Positions 7,999 through 16,224 of a DNA stretch of 54,170 bases are shown piece by piece; within the stretch, counting starts at the first letter, position 1, and every line of letters begins with the position of its first letter. The notes under the pieces are model-generated. The model saw nothing but the letters and a program-made list of their open reading frames with translations, did no database searches and was not told where the DNA came from. The translations under genes were made by a program, and so were the position numbers. Origin of the DNA: an uncultured Gammaproteobacteria bacterium (GTDB lineage: Bacteria > Pseudomonadota > Gammaproteobacteria > SZUA-140); contig CALZHD010000007.1 in the NCBI GenBank assembly GCA_945787155.1, forward strand, positions 1-54,170, read 5' to 3'.

Positions 7999-8724
7999 AT
8001 GAAGATCGGGATTTTGCAGTGTGATTCAGTGCGGGCACAGTTTCAGGTCAGGCATGGTGATTATCCTGTGATGATAGAAGCGCTGTTCCGTCAGGTATCG
8101 CCAGTGGTCACTTTTAAAACCTATGATGTTACCGAGGGACGCTATCCCAGTAACATCGATGAATGTAATGCTTATATCACTACCGGTAGTAAGGCGAGCG
8201 TCTATGACGATGAGGAGTGGATTACGCGGTTACAGGCATTTATTATCAGATTACGGCGGGAAGAAAAAAAGTTGCTTGCCATCTGTTTTGGACATCAACT
8301 GGTGGCGCAGGCCTTTGGTGGTAAGGTAGTGAAGTCAACCAAAGGCTGGGGCGTTGGTGTCCATACGATACAGGTCGCGCTAACGAAACCGTGGATGGAG
8401 CCACCGCTGACGACATGCAATGTATTGGTGAGTCATCAGGACCAGGTCGCAAAATTACCCGTTGGCGCAGCGTTAATCGCAGAGAGCCCTTTTTGTCCCC
8501 ATGCGATGTTTCAGTTAGATGACGCTATTCTTGCGATTCAGGGACACCCAGAGTTCACCAAGGCTTATGCTAGTGATTTGATGGGCTTTCGTCGCGATCT
8601 GCTGGGTGAGCCTCTCTATAAAGCGGGTATTGAGTCATTAAAAAATATGACCGATGAGGTGACGATAGCGCACTGGATGATGGCCTTCATTACCACCGGT
8701 CAGTCAGATATTGTGGAAAGTTGA
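7999..8724 (+). CDS. Class I glutamine amidotransferase (GuaA-N-like)
   Basis: Stand-alone class I amidotransferase/hydrolase of 241 residues. The nucleophile cysteine lies in ICFGHQLVAQAFGG (about residues 92-105) and the catalytic His-Glu in IQGHPEF (about 185-191). The N-terminal YITTGSKASVYDD gives the oxyanion loop. This arrangement is the GMP-synthase-like amidotransferase family and is distinct from PuuD (gamma-glutamyl-GABA hydrolase), although a similar hydrolytic role on gamma-glutamyl compounds would fit. It diverges from the glutamine-synthetase-like operon over a shared 154 bp regulatory gap and its stop codon is immediately followed by the ATG of the VanZ-like gene, so these two are co-transcribed. 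Confidence 0.85.
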   Translation: MKIGILQCDSVRAQFQVRHGDYPVMIEALFRQVSPVVTFKTYDVTEGRYPSNIDECNAYITTGSKASVYDDEEWITRLQAFIIRLRREEKKLLAICFGHQLVAQAFGGKVVKSTKGWGVGVHTIQVALTKPWMEPPLTTCNVLVSHQDQVAKLPVGAALIAESPFCPHAMFQLDDAILAIQGHPEFTKAYASDLMGFRRDLLGEPLYKAGIESLKNMTDEVTIAHWMMAFITTGQSDIVES

Positions 8725-9672
8725 ATGGCGATATTTAAAAAGCATTACTCGATCGTGCTGGTGTTTGTATTGAGCCTTTTTGCGCTGCTGGCCTTTGTGC
8801 CATTTGGCAGCGGTGCTAATCCCCTTGCGATTGGAATGACAATGGATGCAGGACATGCTTTTGCCTTTATCCTGTTGAGCGGACTCCTCTATCTTGCCTT
8901 TGAGCAGCATGGAAAATGGAGGGCGGTGATGACCTCTGTCATTATTTCAGTCCTGCTCATGGCAGTTGTTGAGCTGGTGCAACCTTATGTCGGCAGAACT
9001 GCATCGCTGGCGGATATGCAGACTGGCCTGCTAGGAGTGTTGATCGCCGTCAGTGGCATGATTGTGTGGCGTAACTTGCATCGTTGGCAGCTGAGGGTGG
9101 CACATATCGCATTGGTCGTAATGATATTAGGCTGGACTGTGTTACCCGCATGGAATGAATGGCGCTCGTTGTGGTTACGTGAGCAACAGTTTCCGTTGTT
9201 GGGAGATTTTGAGCATACGCTAGAGCAACGGCTGTGGAAGCCGACGGGTGTGGCACATGGGCGGCGTACTCAGGCAGCGTTTTCAGATAAACATGCTGTT
9301 TCTGGGGTGAATTCTCTAAAGGTTGAAACGATTAATGGTAGCTGGAGTGGGGTGCGTTATGCCGCTGGCGATCAGAACTGGCAAGGCTATCAAGCCTTAT
9401 CGATTACGCTTTATAATCCGGGTGCTGACTTTAATATGAATATTCGTATTGATGATGGTGTGAGCGTTTCTCCCAGGTATAGTGAAAGATACAATGGCCA
9501 TTTTCAAATTCGAAAAGGTCAGAACACACTGTTAATTCCTCTAACGGAAATCGCTGCTGGCCCGAAGGGGCGTTTACTTAAGCTGGATAGGATTAGAAAG
9601 ATGATTCTCTTTCTTAATAAAAATGAGCAGCCTCAATCGTTTTATCTGGATAATGTTCATCTTGTGCCATAA
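8725..9672 (+). CDS. VanZ-like membrane protein with C-terminal CIA30-like domain
   Basis: Protein of 315 residues. The N-terminal 150 residues hold four or five membrane segments (about 7-26, 42-60, 68-86, 96-112, 121-139) with the VanZ-type pattern: a DAGHAFAFILLSGLLY helix, VELVQPYVGRTASLADMQTGLLG. The C-terminal 150 residues are soluble and probably periplasmic; GSWSGVRYA, WQGYQALSITLYNPG, IRIDDG and a final DNVHLV are like the jelly-roll carbohydrate-binding CIA30/CBM11 fold. VanZ family proteins have been linked to envelope glycan or glycopeptide phenotypes, but the biochemical role is unknown. It begins directly after the amidotransferase stop, an unexpected partner for a cytoplasmic enzyme. 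Confidence 0.75.
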   Translation: MAIFKKHYSIVLVFVLSLFALLAFVPFGSGANPLAIGMTMDAGHAFAFILLSGLLYLAFEQHGKWRAVMTSVIISVLLMAVVELVQPYVGRTASLADMQTGLLGVLIAVSGMIVWRNLHRWQLRVAHIALVVMILGWTVLPAWNEWRSLWLREQQFPLLGDFEHTLEQRLWKPTGVAHGRRTQAAFSDKHAVSGVNSLKVETINGSWSGVRYAAGDQNWQGYQALSITLYNPGADFNMNIRIDDGVSVSPRYSERYNGHFQIRKGQNTLLIPLTEIAAGPKGRLLKLDRIRKMILFLNKNEQPQSFYLDNVHLVP

Positions 9673-9679
9673 ATCGGAT

Positions 9680-9838
9680 TTAAAGTAACCCAAAGTGACC
9701 GCCGACCAGTAGGATTGTAACGATAGTGGCGGCGGTGAGGAGCGCTGTAGACAAGAGGCTGTTTTCCTTGCGGATCTTCCAGCCGAAATAAAAGAGCATC
9801 GCGGCAATCAGGTATAAAACGGCGTAACCACGGTTCAT
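9680..9838 (-). CDS. Small membrane protein, 52 residues
   Basis: Open frame of 52 residues starting at ATG 9838 (MNRGYAVLYLIAAM...) and ending HFGLL. It is almost entirely two membrane helices, about residues 5-20 and 29-46, separated by the charged hinge KIRKEN, the layout of a small hairpin inner-membrane protein with both ends on the same side. The ribosome-binding site is weak (GGATAC upstream). It converges with the VanZ-like gene and its stop lies 8 bp from that gene's stop. No homologue is recognised; support is the clean hydrophobic periodicity and the tight fit between genes. Confidence 0.55.
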   Translation of the reverse strand: MNRGYAVLYLIAAMLFYFGWKIRKENSLLSTALLTAATIVTILLVGGHFGLL

Positions 9839-9922
9839 GAGCGTATCCGGTTGTTATTCTGCCGGTATTATAGCGCGACTTTGTGCTGTTTTATCAAACT
9901 AAAGTGGGTCAATAATCGATTA

Positions 9923-10924
9923 TTATCCCCCTTTTTTAATCGCCTTATGAATAAGGTGAGGTGGAAGTGTGATATTGGCTTTGTCGAGTAGCTTTGTATT
10001 TACAAAGATGTTCCATCTGCGATTGGCCACAATTGGAATGCTGTTCGGTGTGGCACCATCAAGAATGTCTAGTGCCACAGCTGCAGCCCATTCGCCCTGT
10101 TCTTCGGGAAGTTTGGTCATAGCGAACATGGTGTAGGGCATCATCCAGTCGTAATTGGTGACAGAGAAAACGGTTGAGTATTCCTGAGCGATACGCTTTC
10201 CTTGCTGTTCATCCCAGTCATTGATGCCACTATTGTTGTTTAGAATAATAAAATCAATATCTTCAGATTGGGCTGAAATAAACTCTTTTTTCCACTCTGC
10301 CATGGTCCTGGCAAATACCCCTTTAAGGGTGATGCCTTCTCTCTCGTATATCTTACGATAGCGTTCGTAGTCTTTATGTTCTGTTAGCACATCGGCAGAG
10401 AGATAAATACCAGAGGAGACCGATTGTGAAACAGCTTTAATCTCTTTCAGCAGTGGCCGAATGGGGGCTACTTCAATCATGCCGGTGGCGTTTTTATAGG
10501 GATAACCATAGGGTTCTACAGTCCAGTTGATGCCGCAGAACACAAAGGGTAGCGCTGCATCTTTATAGAACGGCATGACCAGGTATTTTGAGGCATTATC
10601 ATCGCTGACTATGACGATGTCAGGTTTTGTTTTCTCGATATATGCCCTGGCTGCAAGGGCCGATTTTTTATAGAATTCATCGCCTTTGTTACGTTTGGTA
10701 TCCATGAAATACTTGTCAACCTTGCACTTGCCATCTAATACGCTGTCAACGCCTCTTTCAATGCCGTCATTCCATTCGTAACCTTGATGGTATGAGGCGA
10801 TGTAGAGGCAGGTGTTCGACGCATTTGCACTTTGGGTAAACATGGCTGTGAAAAGACAAAGAACAGCACAGATGGTTGTGTTTGATGAAACAATTTTTTG
10901 AATTGAATTAATAGTATTCAGCAT
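9923..10924 (-). CDS. Periplasmic ABC-type substrate-binding protein (TrpX/PF04392-like)
   Basis: Predicted exported binding protein of 333 residues. I start at ATG 10924; a GTG at 10936 would only lengthen the signal. A signal peptide (TICAVLCLFTAMFTQSANA) is followed by CLYIASYHQGYEWNDGIERGV, then alternating Rossmann-like segments: KPDIVIVSDDNASKYLVMPFYKD, LPFVFCGINW, and SGIYLSADVLTEH. This is the two-lobed 'ABC transporter substrate binding protein' family that binds small amino-acid-like ligands or lacks a transporter and serves as a sensor. No permease or ATPase gene is adjacent. It lies 146 bp downstream of a histidine kinase on the same strand, so it may deliver a ligand signal to that system. 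Confidence 0.8.
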   Translation of the reverse strand: MLNTINSIQKIVSSNTTICAVLCLFTAMFTQSANASNTCLYIASYHQGYEWNDGIERGVDSVLDGKCKVDKYFMDTKRNKGDEFYKKSALAARAYIEKTKPDIVIVSDDNASKYLVMPFYKDAALPFVFCGINWTVEPYGYPYKNATGMIEVAPIRPLLKEIKAVSQSVSSGIYLSADVLTEHKDYERYRKIYEREGITLKGVFARTMAEWKKEFISAQSEDIDFIILNNNSGINDWDEQQGKRIAQEYSTVFSVTNYDWMMPYTMFAMTKLPEEQGEWAAAVALDILDGATPNSIPIVANRRWNIFVNTKLLDKANITLPPHLIHKAIKKGG

Positions 10925-11081
10925 CAGGCTCGTCACTTTTTCAAGGTCTTTATTCTTAGTTTATCGGTATGTTTTATGATCTATGAAAAATTGGGAGCAT
11001 ATAAATAGTGGTCTTAACTTGTTGTTTTTTGATGAGGCTATCAGCGCACTCATCATAACCAATTGGCTATTTCTGATGAGA

Positions 11082-12398
11082 TCATGCGACATTGGCATCG
11101 GAATTATCATCGGATTCAATGTCTATGGGTAACCAGATATGAAACTTGGTGCCCTTGTTCGGTTCACTCTCGACAGAAATTGTTCCTTTATGTTTCTGGA
11201 TAATATTGTAGGAGAGCGACAAGCCGAGCCCGGTGCCCGATCCTACTGGCTTGGTTGTAAAGAATGGCTCGAAGATTCGAGGAAGTTTTTCCTGCGAAAT
11301 ACCTGAGCCAGTGTCTTCAACTTCGATCCAGACACCATGATCTTTGGCGCCTGTGGATATGGTAATGGTGCCGCGTGTTTCAATGGCGTGAGCAGCATTA
11401 ACCAGCAGGTTCATGAATACCTGATTAATTTGAGATGAAAGGCATTTGATTTCAGGAATTTTTCCGTAGTTCTTTATCACTTCTGCTTTGTACTTGATTT
11501 CGTTATTGACCACATTCAGGGTGCTATCGAGTCCCTTATGTAAGTCAGCATGCTGCCATTCGCTTTCATCCACATGTGAGAAATCCTTGAGGTCCTGAAC
11601 TATTTTCTTGACTCTATCCAGTCCTTCCTTGGATTCCTTTAGAAGATCGCCCAGGTCTTCCCTAAGATAATCAAGATCAACTGATTTTTTAGCCTGCGTA
11701 AGCGCTTCAATAAGTTCATTGTTTTGATCAAGTGCGGGCTCACATGTCTCGTATGCTGACAGTATTTGCAGAAGTTCGTTTATATAGCCTTCCAGCGCAG
11801 AGACATTTGAGTTTACATAGCCCACGGGGTTATTGATTTCATGCGCGACCCCTGCTGCCAGCTGCCCAACGGCGGCCATTTTTTCTGATTGCAATAACTG
11901 ATTCTGCGCCTCTTCCAGTTTCGTATTTATTTCCGCAAGCTTATTGCGCTGCTTCATCAACGAACCTGATGCTCGCAACAGCTTTTTCTGATATACCGCA
12001 GTGTTAGTGGAATCAAATACGGAAAGACAGACGTGTGTGACAGCGCCTGTTTCATCGATCATGGGTGAAAAAGTGCAATCCTGCTGCATCCATTTGTCAT
12101 CACCAATTACTGAGTGGGGATTAGCGAACTGGAATAGGTGGGGGCGATATTCCCAGGAGGTGAAGGCATGGTTCTTTAATAGAAATACACTCTGAATCTT
12201 TTTTTTGAGACCAGTACCTTTTAGTTCTGGGAACTGTTCAAATAGATTTTTTCCTTTAATCTCGCCTTCCGAAACACCGCTATGAATCTGCATGAAGCGA
12301 TTCCAGAGCACTATATTGTGGTTGGCGTCGAGTATCACCATGCCAGCATTAATCTGGCTGACCGCCATCTTTACTAGCCGTGAAAGTTCTTCATCCAT
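11082..12398 (-). CDS. PAS-domain sensor histidine kinase, cytoplasmic
   Basis: Histidine kinase of 438 residues without membrane segments. An N-terminal PAS domain (about 10-135, including ILDANHNIVLWNRFMQIHSG) is followed by a coiled coil (about 136-175) and a HisKA domain with the phosphoacceptor H186 in AAGVAHEINNPVG, then HATPase_c with the N-box FMNLLVNAAHAIE, G1 DTGSGIS and GTGLGLSLSYNII. The HEINNP H-box is the type found in kinases that often work with CheY-like single-domain regulators. It starts six bases after the CheC-like gene, and ATGA overlap joins that gene to the regulator, so the three form one operon transcribed from about 13400. Confidence 0.9.
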   Translation of the reverse strand: MDEELSRLVKMAVSQINAGMVILDANHNIVLWNRFMQIHSGVSEGEIKGKNLFEQFPELKGTGLKKKIQSVFLLKNHAFTSWEYRPHLFQFANPHSVIGDDKWMQQDCTFSPMIDETGAVTHVCLSVFDSTNTAVYQKKLLRASGSLMKQRNKLAEINTKLEEAQNQLLQSEKMAAVGQLAAGVAHEINNPVGYVNSNVSALEGYINELLQILSAYETCEPALDQNNELIEALTQAKKSVDLDYLREDLGDLLKESKEGLDRVKKIVQDLKDFSHVDESEWQHADLHKGLDSTLNVVNNEIKYKAEVIKNYGKIPEIKCLSSQINQVFMNLLVNAAHAIETRGTITISTGAKDHGVWIEVEDTGSGISQEKLPRIFEPFFTTKPVGSGTGLGLSLSYNIIQKHKGTISVESEPNKGTKFHIWLPIDIESDDNSDANVA

Positions 12399-12403
12399 GG
12401 CGC

Positions 12404-13024
12404 TTATAGCTCGTCGAGCATATGATCCAGCTTATCCATCAAAGGCGGAAAGCTGTCTTCTGAGAGGAAGAGCAGCATATTGCTAGTGAAATCATATTGC
12501 TCAAGTGTTAAACAAATCTCCATGATCATGGCATAGCGCCATTGGATTGATTCTGGCTTGAAAAATTCTTCAATGGTAGTATCTTTAGTGATGATGGTTG
12601 GAGCGGTGTAGCTGAGCGAGATCTCTAACTGGGAAGCAACGCCATTTAGACAGGCACCGACCAGGATACTGCAAACATCCAGCAACATCTCACGTTCATT
12701 GCCGAATGTCACTTCGCCCTCATAACCCATCAGACTCGCAAGCTCATTAACACCACTGTTATTGAACAAAGCAATGCCTTCACCTCGGAGTTGTCCTGAA
12801 AATGGTTGACGCAGGATGGTCATCTTCTCCACGTAGGCATCGTTTTTAGAAAGGACTTGATTGAGCTCGGTGACATCGCACAAATGAAACTTGGGGATTG
12901 AAAGCTCAACAAATGTACCAAACAGTTTGGCTAGTGAATCACCCGCCTGTCCCATGGCAATATTGACCACTTCCTGGAGTGCATCCCTGCGATCCTCATT
13001 AAACTGGTCTTTGAGCCGAGTCAT
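12404..13024 (-). CDS. CheC-like phosphatase, one intact active site
   Basis: Cytoplasmic CheC/CheX/FliY-family protein of 206 residues, expected to dephosphorylate CheY-like regulators. The family motif [DS]-x3-E-x2-N-x22-P is met exactly by D14, E18, N21 and P44. The pseudo-symmetric second copy falls at E112, D116, S119 and P142: spacing is preserved but the catalytic Glu and Asn are changed to Asp and Ser, so only the first site should work. The extra 60 C-terminal residues (EEFFKPESIQWRYAMIMEI onward) carry a beta/helix tail. Its ATG overlaps the TGA of the response regulator gene (ATGA), which makes that regulator the obvious target. Confidence 0.85.
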   Translation of the reverse strand: MTRLKDQFNEDRRDALQEVVNIAMGQAGDSLAKLFGTFVELSIPKFHLCDVTELNQVLSKNDAYVEKMTILRQPFSGQLRGEGIALFNNSGVNELASLMGYEGEVTFGNEREMLLDVCSILVGACLNGVASQLEISLSYTAPTIITKDTTIEEFFKPESIQWRYAMIMEICLTLEQYDFTSNMLLFLSEDSFPPLMDKLDHMLDEL

Positions 13025-13386
13025 AGCAATCCCAGCTCTTGAACCACTTTTCTAATATCCCCTGGCCCCATCGGCTTCTGGATAAAGGCGCGAGCGCCCA
13101 GACCGATCGCTCGTTCATAGGCCTCTGTCTGCACATCAGCACTGATCACAATTACCGGTACTTTATTCTCTTCTTTTTGAAGTGCGGCCAGTACGCCAAA
13201 GCCATCCAGCTCGGGCATGGTTAAATCTAGAAATATTACATCTGGGGATTTGTCATGGACAATATCAAGTGCTTCCAGGCCGTTGCTGGCCTGATGAACA
13301 GGGGAGTCCCACTCTTCTGGCAAGGCCCTGATGACAAGTTTACGTGACATCTTAGAGTCATCAACAACAAGTATAGATTTGATCAT
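13021..13386 (-). CDS. CheY-like response regulator, receiver domain only
   Basis: Single receiver domain of 121 residues without an output domain. I start at ATG 13386 (GGTGA just upstream) rather than GTG 13395. The acidic pocket is VVDDSK (D9, D10), the phosphorylation site D54 is in IFLDLTMPELDG, the switch serine is in VIVISADV and the conserved lysine in FIQKPMG. It would diffuse to a target such as a motor or enzyme, or act as a phosphate carrier. It is first in an operon with the CheC-like phosphatase (ATGA overlap) and a PAS kinase, a self-contained phospho-relay with built-in reset. Confidence 0.92.
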   Translation of the reverse strand: MIKSILVVDDSKMSRKLVIRALPEEWDSPVHQASNGLEALDIVHDKSPDVIFLDLTMPELDGFGVLAALQKEENKVPVIVISADVQTEAYERAIGLGARAFIQKPMGPGDIRKVVQELGLL

Positions 13387-13417
13387 ATTATTCACCGCTC
13401 TGACGCTATTAATCTAA

Positions 13418-13446
13418 ATTTAAAATTTATGTTAGCAGGCAGGCAA
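13418..13446 (-). promoter_or_regulatory. Candidate sigma-70 promoter of the regulator/CheC/kinase operon
   Basis: On the minus strand TTGCCT (13446-13441) and TTAAAT (13423-13418) are separated by exactly 17 bases, each matching consensus at four of six positions, about 32 bases before the ATG at 13386. The region is AT-rich. Weak by itself; proposed from position. Confidence 0.3.
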
Positions 13447-13494
13447 GAGCTGGACAATGTGATTAGCAAACACTTCCCTGGCTAGCCTTTCAAT

Positions 13495-13518
13495 CACCTC
13501 ACATTTTATGGTGAGGTG
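13495..13518. terminator. Hairpin in the 353 bp gap 13387-13739
   Basis: CACCTCAC and GTGAGGTG form a perfect 8-bp stem with an 8-base AT-rich loop. It lies between the rsxE stop (13740) and the start of the regulator operon, so it could end stray rsx transcription or be part of a regulatory site; no strong T-run follows on either strand. Apart from this hairpin, the promoter candidate and a weaker CAGGGT/ACCCTG pair near 13683-13720, the gap holds nothing I can identify. Confidence 0.4.
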
Positions 13519-13739
13519 TGCTTAATTCTATCGGCAGTTTTGTCTACAACTTCAGTAGGGCAGTTAGGCTGGAGTTTGATACGGTCTGGCATTGATGGGT
13601 GTGCGAGGCAAAATTATAGATTCAGCTTGTTAGTGCCGCCATTGGGTTGATTTTGAACAATATCTGATGCTGTTATTTGAAAACCAGGGTGTTTTATAAG
13701 GTTGATGTTGGCGCAACCCTGATAGTCAATGCGGCTGTA

Positions 13740-14450
13740 CTACTTTGCCATTGAGGGCGCGGGGATGGCATCTTCGGTTGCTGTAGGCGATGCCACTTGT
13801 GCTGCTTTCTTTTGCACGCGCTGATCTATCACATTTTTCAATGCAATTAACAGTCCCAATCCAATAAAGGCACCCGGTGGCAGGATGGCGAGCAGAAAAC
13901 CGTTGTAATCATCGATCAGGGTGACGGTCATCCATTCACCAGCTTCACCAAACATCAGGTGGGCCTGTGCAAACAGAGTGCCCATTCCGAGTGCTTCACG
14001 TATGGCACCGAGCAGGATAAGAATGGCGGAAAACCCAACGCCCATCATCAGTCCATCAATAAAAGACGGGACGACGGCATTCTTTGAGGCAAATGCCTCA
14101 GCGCGACCGAGGATTGCGCAGTTAGTGACGATCAACGGAATAAAGATACCGAGTATTTTATACAGATCATGAAAGTAGGCATTCATGGCTAACTCGATCG
14201 CGGTGACAAAGGAGGCGATGATCAGCACGAAGACGGGAATACGAATCTCCGGGCGCACCGAATGACGGATCAATGATACGGTAATGTTAGATAGCACCAG
14301 TGTCAGCGTGGTGGCGATGCCGAGGCCAATGCCGTTGATGGTGGTGGTAGTGATCGCAAGGAGCGGACAGAGTCCGAGGACCTGCACTAGCGCAACATTA
14401 TTTTTCCACAGGCCGTTGTGGGTTAGTTCGTTGTAATTGCTATTGGCCAT
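13740..14450 (-). CDS. rsxE: Electron transport complex subunit RsxE (RnfE)
   Basis: Integral membrane subunit, 236 residues, with six predicted membrane helices. Recognisable family pieces: [16 protein letters not shown] near residue 17, [17 protein letters not shown] in the middle (the iron-binding cysteine-containing half-site shared with RsxA) and [17 protein letters not shown] toward the end. RsxA and RsxE pair as inverted homologues that hold an iron centre across the membrane. The gene overlaps rsxG by 11 bases and is the last of the six-gene operon. The C-terminal tail is longer than usual and rich in Ala/Ser/Pro. In E. coli nth follows rsxE; here nth is 32 kb away. Confidence 0.95.
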   Translation of the reverse strand: MANSNYNELTHNGLWKNNVALVQVLGLCPLLAITTTTINGIGLGIATTLTLVLSNITVSLIRHSVRPEIRIPVFVLIIASFVTAIELAMNAYFHDLYKILGIFIPLIVTNCAILGRAEAFASKNAVVPSFIDGLMMGVGFSAILILLGAIREALGMGTLFAQAHLMFGEAGEWMTVTLIDDYNGFLLAILPPGAFIGLGLLIALKNVIDQRVQKKAAQVASPTATEDAIPAPSMAK

Positions 14451-15102
14451 TGGCTTTCGATGCCCTTTTTGGTGTTGGTGCTTTCTTCGGTGTAGTAAAG
14501 AGTTTGTCGCGATTCAGTTCAAAATAGACCAGTGCATGGTGAACTGCTTTGACCACGGCTCGCGGTGTGATCGTCGCGCCGGTGAACTGGTCAAAAATAC
14601 CGCCATCTTTCTGTACGCGCCAGCCGAGCTCATCGGGTGACTTTAGCGAAAGCTCGTTGAAACTGGTGATCCAGTCTGAGCGTTCGATCTCAATCGCATC
14701 ACCGAGGCCCGGTGTCTCGCGGTGCTTAATGACGCGTACACCGCTAATGGTACCATTATAGCGGATGGCTACCAGTAGTTTGATCGTACCGCTATAGCCG
14801 TCCGGTGCGATGGCGGAGATCACTGCCGCGACGGGAACCCCTTTTTGCCGAGCCAGGTAGACCGTGCTCGGTTTTTTATTGCCCAATAGCGCCTTTGAGG
14901 TCACCGTGACGGTGTCATTGGCAATGTCGTTGTCATGATTTTCGGGAGGGATCAAGGTATTGAGACTCTTCAGCAGTGCCTGATTTTCATTTTCTTTGAT
15001 CAGTTCTTCGGTGTTATCGAAGGTAAGCGCGACCATCAATGTGCCGACGATCGCAAACACGCCCAGTAACAGCGATGTTGTCAGCATATGTTTTAGCACC
15101 AT
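14440..15102 (-). CDS. rsxG: Electron transport complex subunit RsxG (RnfG)
   Basis: Periplasmic flavoprotein subunit of 220 residues with one N-terminal membrane anchor ([20 protein letters not shown]). The long frame begins 23 residues earlier inside rsxD; ATG 15102 (MVLKHML...) is chosen because TAAGG precedes it and the anchor then sits at the N-terminus. The covalent FMN attachment threonine is in [15 protein letters not shown], the S/TGAT motif of RnfG and NqrC. It lies 11 bases downstream of the rsxD stop and overlaps the start of rsxE. Role: passes electrons between RsxD and the other membrane subunits of the Na+/H+-coupled NADH:ferredoxin oxidoreductase or the SoxR-reducing complex. 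Confidence 0.95.
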   Translation of the reverse strand: MVLKHMLTTSLLLGVFAIVGTLMVALTFDNTEELIKENENQALLKSLNTLIPPENHDNDIANDTVTVTSKALLGNKKPSTVYLARQKGVPVAAVISAIAPDGYSGTIKLLVAIRYNGTISGVRVIKHRETPGLGDAIEIERSDWITSFNELSLKSPDELGWRVQKDGGIFDQFTGATITPRAVVKAVHHALVYFELNRDKLFTTPKKAPTPKRASKANGQ

Positions 15103-15113
15103 CGTACAGCGCC

Positions 15114-16187
15114 TTATTTCTTGTGTCCGAAGACGCTGGACTTGAAGTAGTGGTCGATCAGCGGCGCGCACATATTCATCAGGAGTACCGCGAAGGCCAC
15201 CGCATCAGGGTAGCCCCCCCAGGTGCGAATAATGTAGGTGAAGAGACCAATGCCGCAGCCGTAGATAATCTTGCCGCGATTCGAGGAGGCGGCAGTGACC
15301 GGGTCGGTCGCGATGAAGAACGCGCCCAGCATCGCCGCGCCACTGAAGAGGTGAAACATCGGCGTGGCGAAGTGCGCTGGATCGATCAGGTAAAAGAGCG
15401 CTGATATCGCCAGTAGTGAACCGAGCATTGCCACCGGGATGTGCCAGCTGATCACTTTAGTGTAGATCAGCCATAGCCCACCCAGCAGGAAACCGCCACC
15501 GATCCACTCCCAGCCTTTGCCACCGATGGCGCCAAAGATTGGAATGACGCTGAGGACGCGACTGGCCTCTGCATCAAGCCCGAGTTGTGCGCGTACTTCG
15601 TCAACGGTGTTGCCGAGCGCAAGGTGGGTCTTTAACGAGTCGAGCGGTGTTGCCTCGGTCAAGGCGTCAAAGCTGATGCCGTCTGGGAGTGTGCTGAAGA
15701 GGATGAACATTGCGGTGTCGATAAAGCCGAGGCTGCTATCGGCCAGCTCATTGGGTGGAATCCAGCTGGTCATCTCGCGTGGGAACGATATCAGCAGCAT
15801 GACGTATCCGACCATCGCAGGGTTGAATGGATTGTACCCGAGGCCGCCGTATAGCTGCTTGGCGATGATGATGGCAAAGGCGACACCGATGACCGTGATC
15901 CACCATGGTGACAGGGGCGGCAGCGTCAGTGCGATCAGTACCGCAGTGAGCACCGCGCTGCCATCGCTTAAAAAAGGCAGTACCGGACGTTGGCGTAATT
16001 TGAGTATCAGCGCTTCACAACTGAGGGCGGTGACCACTGCGATGCAGATATTGACCACCACGCCCCAGCCAAAAAACCACACATAAGCGGCGATGCCTGG
16101 AATCAGCGCGAGGATCACCAGCATCATCACTCGAGTGATCGAGGTGGGGGCGAGCTGATGGGGGGAGGTGGGCGCGTTAAAGGGCAT
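15114..16187 (-). CDS. rsxD: Electron transport complex subunit RsxD (RnfD)
   Basis: Membrane subunit of 357 residues with about ten helices. Typical blocks: SPHQLAPTSITRVMMLVILALIPG at the N-terminus (family: S-P-h), GGLGYNPFNPAMVGYV, ATPLDSLKT in the loop that carries the covalently bound FMN threonine, then FFIATDPVTAASS and RTWGGYPDAVAFAVLLMNMCAPLID. In related sequences the FMN site reads S/TGAT; here the stretch is DALTEATPL, so the glycine is replaced by glutamate while the threonine is retained. Sixth-to-fourth gene of the rsx operon, 37 bases after rsxC and 11 before rsxG. Confidence 0.95.
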   Translation of the reverse strand: MPFNAPTSPHQLAPTSITRVMMLVILALIPGIAAYVWFFGWGVVVNICIAVVTALSCEALILKLRQRPVLPFLSDGSAVLTAVLIALTLPPLSPWWITVIGVAFAIIIAKQLYGGLGYNPFNPAMVGYVMLLISFPREMTSWIPPNELADSSLGFIDTAMFILFSTLPDGISFDALTEATPLDSLKTHLALGNTVDEVRAQLGLDAEASRVLSVIPIFGAIGGKGWEWIGGGFLLGGLWLIYTKVISWHIPVAMLGSLLAISALFYLIDPAHFATPMFHLFSGAAMLGAFFIATDPVTAASSNRGKIIYGCGIGLFTYIIRTWGGYPDAVAFAVLLMNMCAPLIDHYFKSSVFGHKK

Positions 16188-16224
16188 CGTTTCGTCTATT
16201 TGTTAGCACTGTATGGCAAGTGCA

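Noticed and set aside
7999-8724. Amidotransferase as PuuD
   Set aside because: The cysteine and His-Glu context is of the GMP-synthase-like family; PuuD belongs to peptidase C26 with different surroundings.
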